From NCBI RefSeq assembly GCF_013004595.1, contig NZ_JABEMC010000003.1:310001-374000 (forward strand): a DNA stretch of 64,000 nucleotides, written 5' to 3'. A program made the position numbers and the translations under genes. The stretch is from Brevibacterium luteolum (lineage in GTDB: Bacteria > Actinomycetota > Actinomycetes > Actinomycetales > Brevibacteriaceae). Below, piece after piece: positions 26,130-34,798 of the stretch. Under the pieces are notes generated by a model, which was not told the origin of the DNA, did not search any database, and saw nothing but the letters and a program-made list of their open reading frames with translations. How positions within the stretch are numbered: the first letter of the stretch is position 1; each line of letters opens with the position of its first letter.

Positions 26130-27440
26130 TCAGGCGTCCATGAGGAACCGGCCGAGCACCCGGGCACCGAATTCCAGAGCTGAGACCGGCACCCGCTCGT
26201 CGACACCGTGGAACATCGCCGGGAAGTCGAGATCCGGGGTCAGGCGCAGCGGTGCGAAGCCGTAGCCGGTGATCCCCAGCAGCGAGAGCGCCTTGTTGTC
26301 GGTGCCGCCTGAGAGCGTGTACGGCAGCACTGTGGCATCCGGGTCCTCCTCCTGCAGGGAGGCGACCATCGTGTCGACGAGCCGTCCGCCGAAGGGCGAT
26401 TCGAGCGCGGTGGCCACGATCTCCTCTTCGATGTCGACACCCTCGCCGGCGAGCTCCTTGAGCTTGAGCTTGAGGTCCTCGTACTGACCGGGCAGGTGCC
26501 GGCAGTCGATGTAGGCCGAGGCGGTCGAGGGGATGACGTTGTGCTTGTACCCGGCTTCGAGCATCGACGGGTTCGAGGTGTTGGCGAACGTCGCGCCGAC
26601 GAACTTGGCCACCGAGCCGAGCTCGTCGAGCAGCTCGCCGTAGGTCTCTGCACTGAAGGGGATCCCGGTGAGCTCGGACACGCCGACGAGGAGGTCGCGG
26701 GTGGCCTGCGGCATCTGCTCAGGCCACTCGTACGCGCCGATCCGCGCGACCGCCTCGGCGAGCTTGGTGACCGGGTTGTCACGGTTGATCTGCGAGCCGT
26801 GCCCGGCCGTGCCGCGGGCGATGAGCTTGAGCCAGGCGATGCCCTTCTCCGCAGTCTGGACGAGATACACGCGCTGGCCGCGGATATCGACGGAGTAACC
26901 GCCGACCTCGGAGATCGCCTCGGTGGCGCCGTCGAACACCTCGGGATGGTTCTTGGCCATCCACTGCGAACCGTAGAGCCCGCCTGCCTCCTCATCAGCG
27001 AAGAAGACGATGATGAGATCGCGGCGCGGGCGTAGATTTTCGCGCATCATCGTACGCACGACCGCGATGATCATCGCGTCCATGTCCTTCATGTCAACGG
27101 CTCCACGACCCCAAACGAGACCGTCGCGGATCTCCCCGGCGAACGGGTCGACAGACCATTCGGAGGCATCGGCGGGAACCACATCGGTGTGACCGTGCAC
27201 GACGAGCGCCGGCGCCTCGGGATCGGTGCCCGGCACCCGGGTCACCAGCGTCGCGCGGCCGGGAGCGGACTCGTAGATTTGGGACTCCAGGCCGACCTCG
27301 GCGAACCAGGCGGCGATCTGGTCAGCGGCCGGACGCTCGGGATTGCACTTGTTGTTGCCCCAGTTCTGCGTGTCGATGCGGATGAGCTCCTGGCACAGGC
27401 GGGTGACCTCTGCCTCGGCGCTGGCGAACTGATGACTCAT
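26130..27440 (-). CDS. M20 family metallopeptidase
   Basis: Cytosolic dizinc hydrolase of 436 residues in the M20A/ArgE-DapE group. Metal-binding motifs are VVHGHTDVVP, WGRGAVDMKD and FFADEEAGG, where the Glu pair includes the general base. A dimerisation domain is inserted in the middle. The specific substrate (dipeptide, acyl-amino acid or similar) cannot be read from sequence. GGAG seven bases before the ATG at 27440 supports this start; a GTG at 27446 is an alternative. It is convergent with the transporter and divergent from the sqdB-like gene 249 bases away; that gap holds the sqdB-like gene's ribosome-binding site but no evident gene. Confidence 0.9.
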   Translation of the reverse strand: MSHQFASAEAEVTRLCQELIRIDTQNWGNNKCNPERPAADQIAAWFAEVGLESQIYESAPGRATLVTRVPGTDPEAPALVVHGHTDVVPADASEWSVDPFAGEIRDGLVWGRGAVDMKDMDAMIIAVVRTMMRENLRPRRDLIIVFFADEEAGGLYGSQWMAKNHPEVFDGATEAISEVGGYSVDIRGQRVYLVQTAEKGIAWLKLIARGTAGHGSQINRDNPVTKLAEAVARIGAYEWPEQMPQATRDLLVGVSELTGIPFSAETYGELLDELGSVAKFVGATFANTSNPSMLEAGYKHNVIPSTASAYIDCRHLPGQYEDLKLKLKELAGEGVDIEEEIVATALESPFGGRLVDTMVASLQEEDPDATVLPYTLSGGTDNKALSLLGITGYGFAPLRLTPDLDFPAMFHGVDERVPVSALEFGARVLGRFLMDA

Positions 27441-27689
27441 CGGCACTCTCCATTCTCACTCGCGGCGGTGCGGCCGGGCCGGCCTGAGCCGAGCGTACAC
27501 CGGAAGCGCAAGCACGTTCGCGAGCGTTCGTCATCCGGAAATCGGCGAACCGCAGATGAATACCCCGTAACGCCTTCGAAGCCGGGGCCCTCCGGCGCGT
27601 CCCCGCGTGTGTGGGCGGCGTGTGCATATGACAGACTACGACTAAGTGTCCCGGCGCGAGCGCGCCGTCGTCGATCGAGGAGGAGCAAG

Positions 27690-28979
27690 ATGAAGACTGT
27701 TGTCTGCGGTGGAGACGGATTCTGCGGCTGGCCGACAGCCCTGCATCTCTCAGCGCGAGGCCACGACGTTGTCATCCTCGACAATCTGTCCCGCCGGGCG
27801 ATCGACGAGGAGCTCGGTGCGGAGTCGCTGACCCCGATCGCCTCGATCGAAGAACGGCTCGACGCCTGGGAGGAGCTGACCGGCAAGCGGATCGGCTTCG
27901 CCCAGATCGACCTGGCGCAGGACTACGAAGCCGTGCTGCGCCTGCTCGGCGAGTACGCACCCGACACCGTCATCCACTTCGCCGAACAGCGGGCAGCGCC
28001 GTACTCGATGAAGTCCCCGGCGCACAAGCGCTACACCGTCGACAACAACGTCAACGCCACCCACAACCTGCTCGCTGCGATCGTCGAGAACGGCTCCGAC
28101 ATCCACCTCGTGCACCTGGGCACGATGGGCGTCTACGGCTACGGGACCGCCGGCATGGAGATCCCCGAGGGCTACCTCGATGTGCAGGTCACCGCCGACA
28201 AGGATGCCGAGGGACGGCCGTGCGAGCCGTACCAGGTCGAACAGCAGATCCTGTACCCGACGAACCCGGGTTCGATCTACCACATGACGAAGGTGCTCGA
28301 TCAGCACCTGTTCGCCTACTACGCCAAGAACGATGCGCTGCGCATCACCGACCTGCACCAAGGCATCATCTGGGGTACGAACACCGCAGAGACCAAGCTC
28401 GATGAGCGCCTGGTCAACCGCTTCGACTACGACGGCGACTACGGCACCGTGCTCAACCGGTTCCTCATGCAGTCGGCGGTCGGCTACCCGCTGACCGTCC
28501 ACGGCACCGGCGGGCAGACACGCGCATTCATCCACATCCAGGACATGGTCCGCTGTGTGGAGATCGCGGTGGACAATCCCCCTGAGGCCGGTGAGCGGGT
28601 CAAGATCTTCAACCAGCTGACCGAGACCCACCGGGTGCGCGAACTCGCCGAGCTCATCTGCTCGATCACCGGCGCCCGCCTGGAGAACGTGCCCAACCCG
28701 CGCCACGAATCGGCAGAGAACGACCTGCACGCCTCGAACGCGACGTTCCTGGCACTCGGGCTCAAGCCGACGACTCTGTCCGACGGGCTGCTCATGGAGG
28801 TCAATGAGACCGCCAAGCGCTACGCCCACCGGGCAGACCTGTCGAAGATCCCGGCGTCCTCGGTCTGGACCAAGCACCAGCAGCCGGGTGTGCCCACCGT
28901 CCCGGCCGACACCTCGGACCTGGCCGATGCGCAGGCCAGAGGTGACCACGACGAGACGGCGGCGGTATCCGGCAGCTGA
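27690..28979 (+). CDS. sqdB: SqdB-like UDP-sulfoquinovose synthase (NAD-dependent epimerase family)
   Basis: Extended short-chain dehydrogenase of 429 residues. In plants and cyanobacteria SQD1/SqdB makes UDP-sulfoquinovose from UDP-glucose and sulfite. Here the NAD motif is the SQD1-type CGGDGFCGWPTALHLS (residues 6-21) rather than the usual GxxGxxG. The catalytic set is Thr145 (HLGTMGVYG), Tyr197 and Lys201 (SIYHMTKVLD). HFAEQRAAPYSM and TDLHQGIIWGTNT are also SQD1-like. GGAGGAG lies before the ATG at 27690. The stop overlaps the next gene's start by one base. The partner is an SqdX-like glycosyltransferase, which supports sulfolipid synthesis, though a related sugar nucleotide is possible. 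Confidence 0.85.
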   Translation: MKTVVCGGDGFCGWPTALHLSARGHDVVILDNLSRRAIDEELGAESLTPIASIEERLDAWEELTGKRIGFAQIDLAQDYEAVLRLLGEYAPDTVIHFAEQRAAPYSMKSPAHKRYTVDNNVNATHNLLAAIVENGSDIHLVHLGTMGVYGYGTAGMEIPEGYLDVQVTADKDAEGRPCEPYQVEQQILYPTNPGSIYHMTKVLDQHLFAYYAKNDALRITDLHQGIIWGTNTAETKLDERLVNRFDYDGDYGTVLNRFLMQSAVGYPLTVHGTGGQTRAFIHIQDMVRCVEIAVDNPPEAGERVKIFNQLTETHRVRELAELICSITGARLENVPNPRHESAENDLHASNATFLALGLKPTTLSDGLLMEVNETAKRYAHRADLSKIPASSVWTKHQQPGVPTVPADTSDLADAQARGDHDETAAVSGS

Positions 28980-30166
28980 TGCGCATCGCCCTCTTCACAG
29001 AAGTCTTCCTGCCGAAGATCGACGGAGTCGTCACCCGGCTCATGGGCACCCTCGACCACCTGGCCGATATGGGCCATGAGGTCGTCGTGTTCGCCCCAGG
29101 CCACCCACCGGCCCGCTATGCCGGGTTCCGGGTGGTGCCGGTGCGATCTGTGTCCTTCAAGCCGTGGTACCCCGAGCTGCGGGTCGGCCTGCCGACGTCG
29201 AACATCGCCAAGACGATGGAGCGCTTCCACCCGCATGTCGTCCATGCGGTCAACCCAATCTGGCTGGCCGCCTACGGCACGATGTCCTCGAAGCGGCGCG
29301 ATCTGCCGATGCTCGCGTCCTTCCATACGAATGTGCCGGAGTACACGCAGCGGCTCGGGCTCGAGTGGATCACCGACACGACCGAGCGGTGGATCACGTG
29401 GATCCACAACCTCGCCGAGGTCAACCTGTGCACCTCGCAGCCGATGATCGAGCAGGCCGCGGCGGCTGGGATCAAGAACCTCGACCTGTGGCCGCGGGCC
29501 GTCGACACGCAGACCTACCATCCGGGCAACTACTCGCAGCGGATGCGCGAGCGGCTCACCGACGGGCACCCGGAGGACCGGCTGCTCGTCTATGTCGGGC
29601 GGATGTCGAAGGAGAAGGATCTCGACGTGCTGCGCGGCGTCATCGCCCGCGCACCGAAGGGAACCCGGCTGGCGATGGTCGGCTCGGGACCGCATCTCAA
29701 GCAGCTGGAGGCTGAGTTCGCCGGCACCCCGACGCTGTTCACCGGCTACATGAGCGGTCAGGAGCTGGCCGAGGCCTACGCCTCAGCCGACGTGTTCGTC
29801 TTCCCTTCGACCACTGAGACCTTAGGGCTGGTGGCGCTGGAGTCGATGGCCTCAGGCGTGCCGGTCGTCGCTGCGCGGGCAGGCGGCATCCCGTTCGCCG
29901 TGCCCGACGGTGTCGGCGGGCTGCTGTGCGAACCCCATTCGAGTGAGGACATGTCAGCTCAGGTCAACCGTCTGCTGGCAGATGAGAGCCTGCGCTCAGC
30001 ATTGGCCGCCGGCGGGCAGGCCGAGATGGAGCAGCACAGCTGGCGGGCGGCGACCGAGAAGCTCGTCGAAAGCTACGAGCTGGCCATCGAGCGGCACTGG
30101 TCGGACTATGTGCCCCCGCGCTGGCGGATCAAGACGTTCGGCCGGCCGATGCCGCGCGCAACCTGA
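28979..30166 (+). CDS. SqdX/SQD2-like glycosyltransferase (GT4)
   Basis: Glycosyltransferase of 395 residues with a GT-B fold. The N-terminus ALFTEVFLPKIDGVV, the FHTNVPEYTQRLGL stretch, and the C-terminal EXE-type SADVFVFPSTTETLGLVALE match group 4 enzymes of the SqdX, MgtA and PimB kinds. SqdX moves sulfoquinovose to diacylglycerol; MgtA moves glucuronic acid. Assignment to sulfolipid synthesis is based on the one-base overlap with the sqdB-like gene. No transmembrane segment is seen, so it probably acts at the membrane face from the cytoplasm. Confidence 0.85.
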   Translation: MRIALFTEVFLPKIDGVVTRLMGTLDHLADMGHEVVVFAPGHPPARYAGFRVVPVRSVSFKPWYPELRVGLPTSNIAKTMERFHPHVVHAVNPIWLAAYGTMSSKRRDLPMLASFHTNVPEYTQRLGLEWITDTTERWITWIHNLAEVNLCTSQPMIEQAAAAGIKNLDLWPRAVDTQTYHPGNYSQRMRERLTDGHPEDRLLVYVGRMSKEKDLDVLRGVIARAPKGTRLAMVGSGPHLKQLEAEFAGTPTLFTGYMSGQELAEAYASADVFVFPSTTETLGLVALESMASGVPVVAARAGGIPFAVPDGVGGLLCEPHSSEDMSAQVNRLLADESLRSALAAGGQAEMEQHSWRAATEKLVESYELAIERHWSDYVPPRWRIKTFGRPMPRAT

Positions 30167-30177
30167 CCGAGCCGAGG

Positions 30178-30804
30178 TCAAACCTGCTCAGCTGCGGCCT
30201 TGGCGTCGTTCCAGCTGCCGAAGTGATTGCGCACCGAGGCGCCTGACGGCCTGGCCCGGCCGGCGGCCCGTTCGTCCTTGGCCCATGCCTCATAGCGGCT
30301 GAAGCTCTCCGCTCCCCCGGCTGCGTGCGCATCAGTGAGGAAATCGCTGACCGCGCTGCGGAATGCTTCAGGAGAGTAGTGGAAGGCGCCCCGCCTGCGG
30401 CCCCCGCCCGAGGTGGGGAAGCCCAGCGAGCTCAGAGCGTCGTTCCAGAAGTTCGTGCCCAGCCGCTTGCGCACTGTCTGGCTCGTCGGCGGCCAGATCT
30501 GGTGCCCAGCCTGGCCCGCGAACTCCAGACCGCGCACCGCGCGGGCACGCGCGGCATCATAGGCGTCCTTGGAGAACGGCACCGCCGAACCTGCTGTGAG
30601 CTCGGCGCGGGTGGCAGCGATGAGTGCGAAGACGTTGAGCACATCAGCACGGGTCCTGCCCTGCTCATGCAGGACCTCTTCGAGTTCCGCGGCAGCCTCG
30701 GACTCGACCGCACCGCTGATCTCCTCTGCCGGTGTCAGGTTCTGTGACAGCGCGTAGAGATAGTGGACAGCGGCAGTGACGAGCTCACTTCGCGTAGAGG
30801 GCAC
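30178..30804 (-). CDS. Protein with HNE-like (homing-endonuclease-associated) repeats
   Basis: Protein of 208 residues if it starts at GTG 30804, chosen because AAGGAAG lies seven bases upstream; a longer reading to 30945 overlaps the tRNA terminator. The N-terminal half is a helical region (ELVTAAVHYLYALSQNL). The C-terminal half has two related units, PPTSQTVRKRLGTNFWNDAL and ARPSGASVRNHFGSWNDAK, of the kind seen in homing-endonuclease-associated repeats, which bind DNA. No nuclease motif is visible. It lies between the sqdX-like gene (convergent) and tRNA-Leu. Function unknown; a DNA-binding role is inferred only from the repeats. Confidence 0.6.
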   Translation of the reverse strand: MPSTRSELVTAAVHYLYALSQNLTPAEEISGAVESEAAAELEEVLHEQGRTRADVLNVFALIAATRAELTAGSAVPFSKDAYDAARARAVRGLEFAGQAGHQIWPPTSQTVRKRLGTNFWNDALSSLGFPTSGGGRRRGAFHYSPEAFRSAVSDFLTDAHAAGGAESFSRYEAWAKDERAAGRARPSGASVRNHFGSWNDAKAAAEQV

Positions 30805-30909
30805 TGATGACTTCCTTGTCTTGCCGGGAACACGGTTCGGATGGGCTGCATCCTCACCGGCGAGTATGTCACAGAATCCCGTGCAGACGGAGGCTCGGCC
30901 GACATGCAG

Positions 30910-30942
30910 AAAGCCCCGGCACCTCAATGGTTCCGGGGCTTT
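30910..30942 (-). terminator. Terminator downstream of tRNA-Leu
   Basis: AAAGCCCCGG and CCGGGGCTTT form a perfect ten-base-pair stem with a 13-base loop, just after the tRNA 3' end on the minus strand. Confidence 0.75.
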
Positions 30943-30961
30943 CAACGGCCTGAGCCGGTTG

Positions 30962-31049
30962 TGCGCGAGGGGGGACTTGAACCCCCACGCCCGATATAGT
31001 GGGCACTAGCACCTCAAGCTAGCGCGTCTACCAATTCCGCCACCCGCGC
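30962..31049 (-). tRNA. tRNA-Leu (anticodon GAG)
   Basis: The minus strand folds into a cloverleaf with a long variable arm. The acceptor stem pairs GCGCGGG with CTCGCGC. The anticodon loop TTGAGGT, between stems CTAGC and GCTAG, gives GAG, reading CUC/CUU leucine codons. The T-arm loop GGGTTCAAGTCCC is canonical. CCA is not encoded; the sequence after the discriminator A reads CAACC. Confidence 0.95.
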
Positions 31050-31113
31050 GGGCAACAGAGAACACATTACATGCTCTGAACCCGATTGCAAAATCGGATT
31101 CGCCCTCTGTGAC

Positions 31114-31168
31114 GAACGCCGCACCAACCTGCGTGAATGCGGGCATCCACGCAGGTCAGGCGGCGTTC
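31114..31168. terminator. Long two-part hairpin after the hydratase gene
   Basis: Outer arms GAACGCCGC/GCGGCGTTC and inner arms ACCTGCGTG/CACGCAGGT form an interrupted stem directly downstream of the MaoC hydratase stop. It probably ends the thiolase-fabG4-htdX operon. Confidence 0.55.
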
Positions 31169-31179
31169 AGACACTCCAT

Positions 31180-32058
31180 TCACGACAGCGGCGCGATGCT
31201 TCCGAGCACGTGCGGCTTGCCGTTCTTGACGCTCCACACCGCATAGCGGCGAGCAGCGCCTTCGTGATCGTCGAAGACACCGAAGCCCACTCGCGCCGGC
31301 AGGATGACCGGCTTGGCGAACTGCGCCCCCCACACGTAGCCGCCGGCCGGGGCCTGGGCGGCCGAGAGCGCACGCGAGGCGGTGTACATGCCGTGGGCGA
31401 TCGATGCCGGGAACCCGAAGGCCTTGGCGGCCAGCGGATTCAGGTGGATCGGGTTGTAGTCCCCTGAGACCTTCGCATACGTCGGGCCGATCGAGCGCGG
31501 CAGCTTCCAGATCGAAGACGGCACTCCAGGCGCCTCGAACTCGCTGCGCGCCTCCTCGCGCTCGGCCTCGGCGCTGCTGAGGTGCTTGCCGACGGCCAGA
31601 TACGTGGCGGTCTCCTCGAAGACCGTACCACCGTCGACGTCCCCCGTGACGAGCACGTCGAACTCGGTGCCCTTGCGGTGCTTGCGTGCCTGCCCGATCC
31701 GCACCGAGGTCGTCACGGTTTCTCCGATGAGGACCGGCCGGTGCAGGCTGAACCGGTTGACGATGTGCACCAGGCCCAGCAGGGGCAGCGGGAAGCCCGG
31801 GTCGGTCATGAGCTGCATCGCCAGCGGGAAGCCGAGCTTGTGCAGGTATCCCGGATGCACCGCATCGGTCACCGGTGCCTCAACGACGCGGTGGAACGCT
31901 GCCACCTCGACGGGATCGAGCGTGGTGGTCGATTCCACCGAGCGGGTCGGCATATGAGCATAGCTGTGGGGGCGCTTCTTGAACTGGCGCAGCAGGGTCT
32001 TGCCGAGCACTGCACCGGTGTTGATGGGCTGCGGTACGCCGCGAGTGAATTTCGGCAT
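31180..32058 (-). CDS. MaoC-like (R)-specific enoyl/3-hydroxyacyl hydratase, HtdX-like
   Basis: Hotdog-fold hydratase of 292 residues, last in the thiolase-fabG4-hydratase operon. The C-terminal part carries the hydratase-2 type motif SGDYNPIHLNPLAAKAFGF, with Asp and His as the catalytic pair, then IAHGMYTA. The N-terminal half holds a degenerate hotdog. The set and order match htdX-fabG4-fadA2 beside fadE5 in M. tuberculosis (Rv0241c-Rv0244c). The start at 32058 overlaps the fabG4 stop by one base; a longer start would sit inside fabG4. It probably dehydrates 3-hydroxyacyl thioesters made by the FabG4-like enzyme. Confidence 0.88.
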   Translation of the reverse strand: MPKFTRGVPQPINTGAVLGKTLLRQFKKRPHSYAHMPTRSVESTTTLDPVEVAAFHRVVEAPVTDAVHPGYLHKLGFPLAMQLMTDPGFPLPLLGLVHIVNRFSLHRPVLIGETVTTSVRIGQARKHRKGTEFDVLVTGDVDGGTVFEETATYLAVGKHLSSAEAEREEARSEFEAPGVPSSIWKLPRSIGPTYAKVSGDYNPIHLNPLAAKAFGFPASIAHGMYTASRALSAAQAPAGGYVWGAQFAKPVILPARVGFGVFDDHEGAARRYAVWSVKNGKPHVLGSIAPLS

Positions 32059-33434
32059 CACGCCCCCAGCAGGCTCTGGCCGCATACGCGCAGCGTCTTG
32101 CCGTTGATGCCGCCGGCGGCCGGCTGAGCGAAGAACGCGATCGCCTCGGCGACGTCGCGCGGCTTGCCACCCTGCTGCAGGCTCGACAGGCGCCGGCCGA
32201 GCTCACGCGGGACCATCGGCATCGCAGCCGTCATATCCGTTTCGATGAAGCCCGGTGCCACGGCGTTGATCGTGCCGCTGCGCGCAGCGAAGTCCTCTGC
32301 GGCAGCCGCGACCATTCCCACGACAGCGGCCTTCGAAGCCGAGTAGTTCGTCTGTCCGCGGTTGCCGGCAAGACCGGCGATCGAGGCCAGCGACACGACA
32401 CGAGGAGCCTCACCCCAGCCGTTGGCAGCGGTGATCGTCTCGTTGATGCGCAGCTGGGAGGAGATGTTGACAGCGATGGCTGAGGCCCAGCGGGATTCGT
32501 CCATGTTCGCCAGCAGCTTGTCGCGTGTGATGCCGGCGTTGTGAATGAGGATGTCGATCGGGGCACCGACGCGCTCCATGATCTGCTGGCCGGCGTCCTC
32601 GGCGGTGATGTCGAGCTGGATGGCGACACCGCCGATGCTGTTCATCGTCTGCGCCAGGGCCTGCCCGGCCTGCGGAACATCGACACCGTAGACCTGTGCC
32701 CCATCCCGGTGGAGCACACGGGCGATCTCTGCGCCGATGCCGCGGGCGGCACCGGTGACGACAGCGACTGCACCGTTGAGCGGTCCGGTCTGGCCGGTGG
32801 CGGCGAACTCCGCGGCCGAGGTGGTGGTTCCGCGGTCGCTGGAGACGGTGAGGAACTGCCCGGAGACGTAAGCGGACTTCGCCGAAAGCAGGAACCACAG
32901 GGCGGCTACAGCCGATGGAGCGGTGGCCTGCACGCCGTCGAGGACGATGCCGTTGGCGGTCGAGCCGGCGCGCATCTCGTGTGCAAGCGAGCGGGTGATG
33001 CCGGTGACGGCGTTGCGGACGGCGTTGAGCGCCGGGTCGGCATCGGTGGTGTGCGGGAAGACGACGCCGGCGTCGGCGACGGTGATGACCCGACCGCATT
33101 TCGTCAGCTGGCGCAGCGCCGAGCCGATGGCCAGGGTCGTGTCCTGCAGCTGGTCGGGGTGGGTCAGGCCGTCGTAGGCGGCGATGATCGCCTGGTAGCG
33201 CAGACCCGGGTTCGGGGTGCGGTGGACGCTGAAGCCGTTGTCGAGCAGCAGCTGGCTGAGTGCGTCGGCCCCGTTGGTCTCACCGAGCACGAGGATCGGC
33301 TCGCTGAGGTAGCCGTGGGAGCTGTCGGCCGGGTCGAAGCGGCGCAGCGGCACAGGTGCCGGCAGTCCGAGGGTCTTGACGATCTTCTTCAGCGGCCCGT
33401 TGGCCAGCGAGATGTACTTGTCGTTCATGGTCAT
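32058..33434 (-). CDS. fabG4: FabG4-like 3-oxoacyl reductase with N-terminal domain
   Basis: High-molecular-weight FabG of 458 residues, close to M. tuberculosis FabG4 (454). The C-terminal SDR domain has the cofactor motif TGAARGIGAEIAR, NAGITRDKLL, and the catalytic YSASKAAVVG (Tyr and Lys); the PGFIETDMT loop follows. The N-terminal 200 residues are a flavodoxin-like Rossmann domain without an obvious active site, as in HMwFabGs. These enzymes prefer CoA-linked substrates and NADH. It overlaps the thiolase stop by four bases (ATGA) and the hydratase start by one. Confidence 0.9.
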   Translation of the reverse strand: MTMNDKYISLANGPLKKIVKTLGLPAPVPLRRFDPADSSHGYLSEPILVLGETNGADALSQLLLDNGFSVHRTPNPGLRYQAIIAAYDGLTHPDQLQDTTLAIGSALRQLTKCGRVITVADAGVVFPHTTDADPALNAVRNAVTGITRSLAHEMRAGSTANGIVLDGVQATAPSAVAALWFLLSAKSAYVSGQFLTVSSDRGTTTSAAEFAATGQTGPLNGAVAVVTGAARGIGAEIARVLHRDGAQVYGVDVPQAGQALAQTMNSIGGVAIQLDITAEDAGQQIMERVGAPIDILIHNAGITRDKLLANMDESRWASAIAVNISSQLRINETITAANGWGEAPRVVSLASIAGLAGNRGQTNYSASKAAVVGMVAAAAEDFAARSGTINAVAPGFIETDMTAAMPMVPRELGRRLSSLQQGGKPRDVAEAIAFFAQPAAGGINGKTLRVCGQSLLGA

Positions 33435-34711
33435 GCCTCCAGGATCGCGGTGAGTCCCTGACCGCCGGCAGCGCAGATCGAGATGAGTGCGCGCGTGCCG
33501 CCGGTCTCCTTCAGGTGCTTGGCTGCGGTGGCGATGATGCGCCCGCCGGTTGCGGCGAACGGGTGCCCGGCTGCCAGCGACGAGCCGTTGGGGTTGAGCT
33601 TGGTGCGGTCGATCGAGCCGAGTGCGCCGTCGAGGCCGAGGCGCTCACGGCAGAACTCCTCTGATTCCCATGCCGCCAGGTGGCACAGCACGGTCGATGC
33701 GAAGGCCTCGTGGATCTCGAAGAAGTCGAAGTCGGCAAACGTCAGGCCGTTGCGGGCCAGCAGACGCGGAACGGCGTAGGCCGGAGCCATGAGCAGTCCC
33801 TCTCCCCCGTGGACGAAGTCAACGGCGGCCGCCTCAGCGTCGCGGAAGTATGCCAGCGGCTCCAGACCGTGGGCGGCGGCGTACTCGTCGCTGCCGATGA
33901 GCACGGCAGACGCGCCGTCGGTGAGCGGAGTCGAATTGCCTGCCGTCATCGTGGCAGGCTCCGGCAGGTTGCGGCCGAAGACCGGCTTGAGCTCGGCGAG
34001 CTTCTCCATCGTCGAGTCCGGGCGCAGGTTCGTATCGACGCTCACACCCTGGTAGGAGGTGACGAGGTCGTCGAAGAATCCTCGGTCCCAGGCGGCAGCG
34101 AGGTTGCGGTGCGACTCCACAGCCAGTGCGTCCTGGTCTTCGCGGCTGATGCCCCAGACTGCGGTGCTGATGGCCTGGTGATCGCCCATCGACATGCCGG
34201 TGCGGGCCTCGCCGGTGCTCGGCGCCTGCGGAGCCAGGTGCTGCGGCCGCAGCCGAGCCAGAGTCTTGAGGCGCTGACCGTTCGACTTCGCGCGCGAGAG
34301 GTCCAGCAGGATCGAACGCAGCTCTTCGGTCACGACGATCGGGGCATCGGATGCGGAGTCGACACCGCAGGCGATGCCGGATTCGATCTGGCCGTGCATG
34401 ACCTTGTGGCTGATCGATACGACAGTCTCCAGGCCGGTGGCGCAGGCCTGTCCGATGTCGAAAGCCGGGGTGTGGGGGTCGAGTGCGGAGCCGAGGACCG
34501 CCTCGCGGGTGAGGTTGATGTCCTTGCTGTGTTTGAGCACGGCGCCGCCTGCGACCTCGCCGAGGAGTTCGCCGGCCATGCCGTAGCGGGCGACGAGACC
34601 GTCGAGTGCGCTGGTGAGCATGTCCTGGTTCGAGGCGTGGGCGTACTGCTTGTTGCTGCGGGCGAACGGGATGCGGTTGCCTCCCAGGACTGCGGCTCTG
34701 CGCTGCGTCAT
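33431..34711 (-). CDS. fadA2: Acetyl-CoA acyltransferase (thiolase), FadA2-like
   Basis: Thiolase of 426 residues. The nucleophilic Cys is near residue 90 (DIGQACATGLETV), where most thiolases have GG-like residues, as in the FadA2/FadI subgroup. Later motifs are NGSSLAAGHPFAATGGR (His) and ICAAGGQGL (second Cys). GGAGGAATCAC precedes the ATG at 34711. It leads the operon with fabG4 and the hydratase, divergent from a TetR regulator. It may work in beta-oxidation or in reverse, in chain elongation. Confidence 0.9.
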   Translation of the reverse strand: MTQRRAAVLGGNRIPFARSNKQYAHASNQDMLTSALDGLVARYGMAGELLGEVAGGAVLKHSKDINLTREAVLGSALDPHTPAFDIGQACATGLETVVSISHKVMHGQIESGIACGVDSASDAPIVVTEELRSILLDLSRAKSNGQRLKTLARLRPQHLAPQAPSTGEARTGMSMGDHQAISTAVWGISREDQDALAVESHRNLAAAWDRGFFDDLVTSYQGVSVDTNLRPDSTMEKLAELKPVFGRNLPEPATMTAGNSTPLTDGASAVLIGSDEYAAAHGLEPLAYFRDAEAAAVDFVHGGEGLLMAPAYAVPRLLARNGLTFADFDFFEIHEAFASTVLCHLAAWESEEFCRERLGLDGALGSIDRTKLNPNGSSLAAGHPFAATGGRIIATAAKHLKETGGTRALISICAAGGQGLTAILEA

Positions 34712-34763
34712 GTGATTCCTCCGGGGGTCGTAGTTGTCAGGTCGATGCGAGCGCACCGTGAAT

Positions 34764-34790
34764 ACCTGTTACTGACAGTACCTGATACTG
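34764..34790. promoter_or_regulatory. Candidate TetR operator in the divergent promoter
   Basis: ACCTGTTACTG (34764-34774) is repeated as ACCTGATACTG (34780-34790), one mismatch, 16 bases apart. Between them lies the inverted repeat TACTG-A-CAGTA. The second copy overlaps the TACTGT -10-like element of the tetR gene (34786-34791), which suggests autoregulation and control of the thiolase operon. Confidence 0.55.
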
Positions 34791-34798
34791 TTCGTCAT

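Noticed and set aside
27750-28949. Open frame of 399 codons antisense to the sqdB-like gene
   Set aside because: No motif; the plus-strand gene has clear catalytic residues and a ribosome-binding site.
30178-30804. Active homing endonuclease
   Set aside because: Only the DNA-binding-like repeats are present; no LAGLIDADG, HNH or GIY-YIG motif was found.
31082-31097. Small hairpin CCGATT/AATCGG as a terminator
   Set aside because: Stem too short and no T-run; it lies at the tRNA promoter rather than after a gene.
33680-34798. N-terminal extension of the tetR frame across the thiolase gene
   Set aside because: The TetR domain starts at 34799 with its own -10 element; the extension is antisense to the thiolase.
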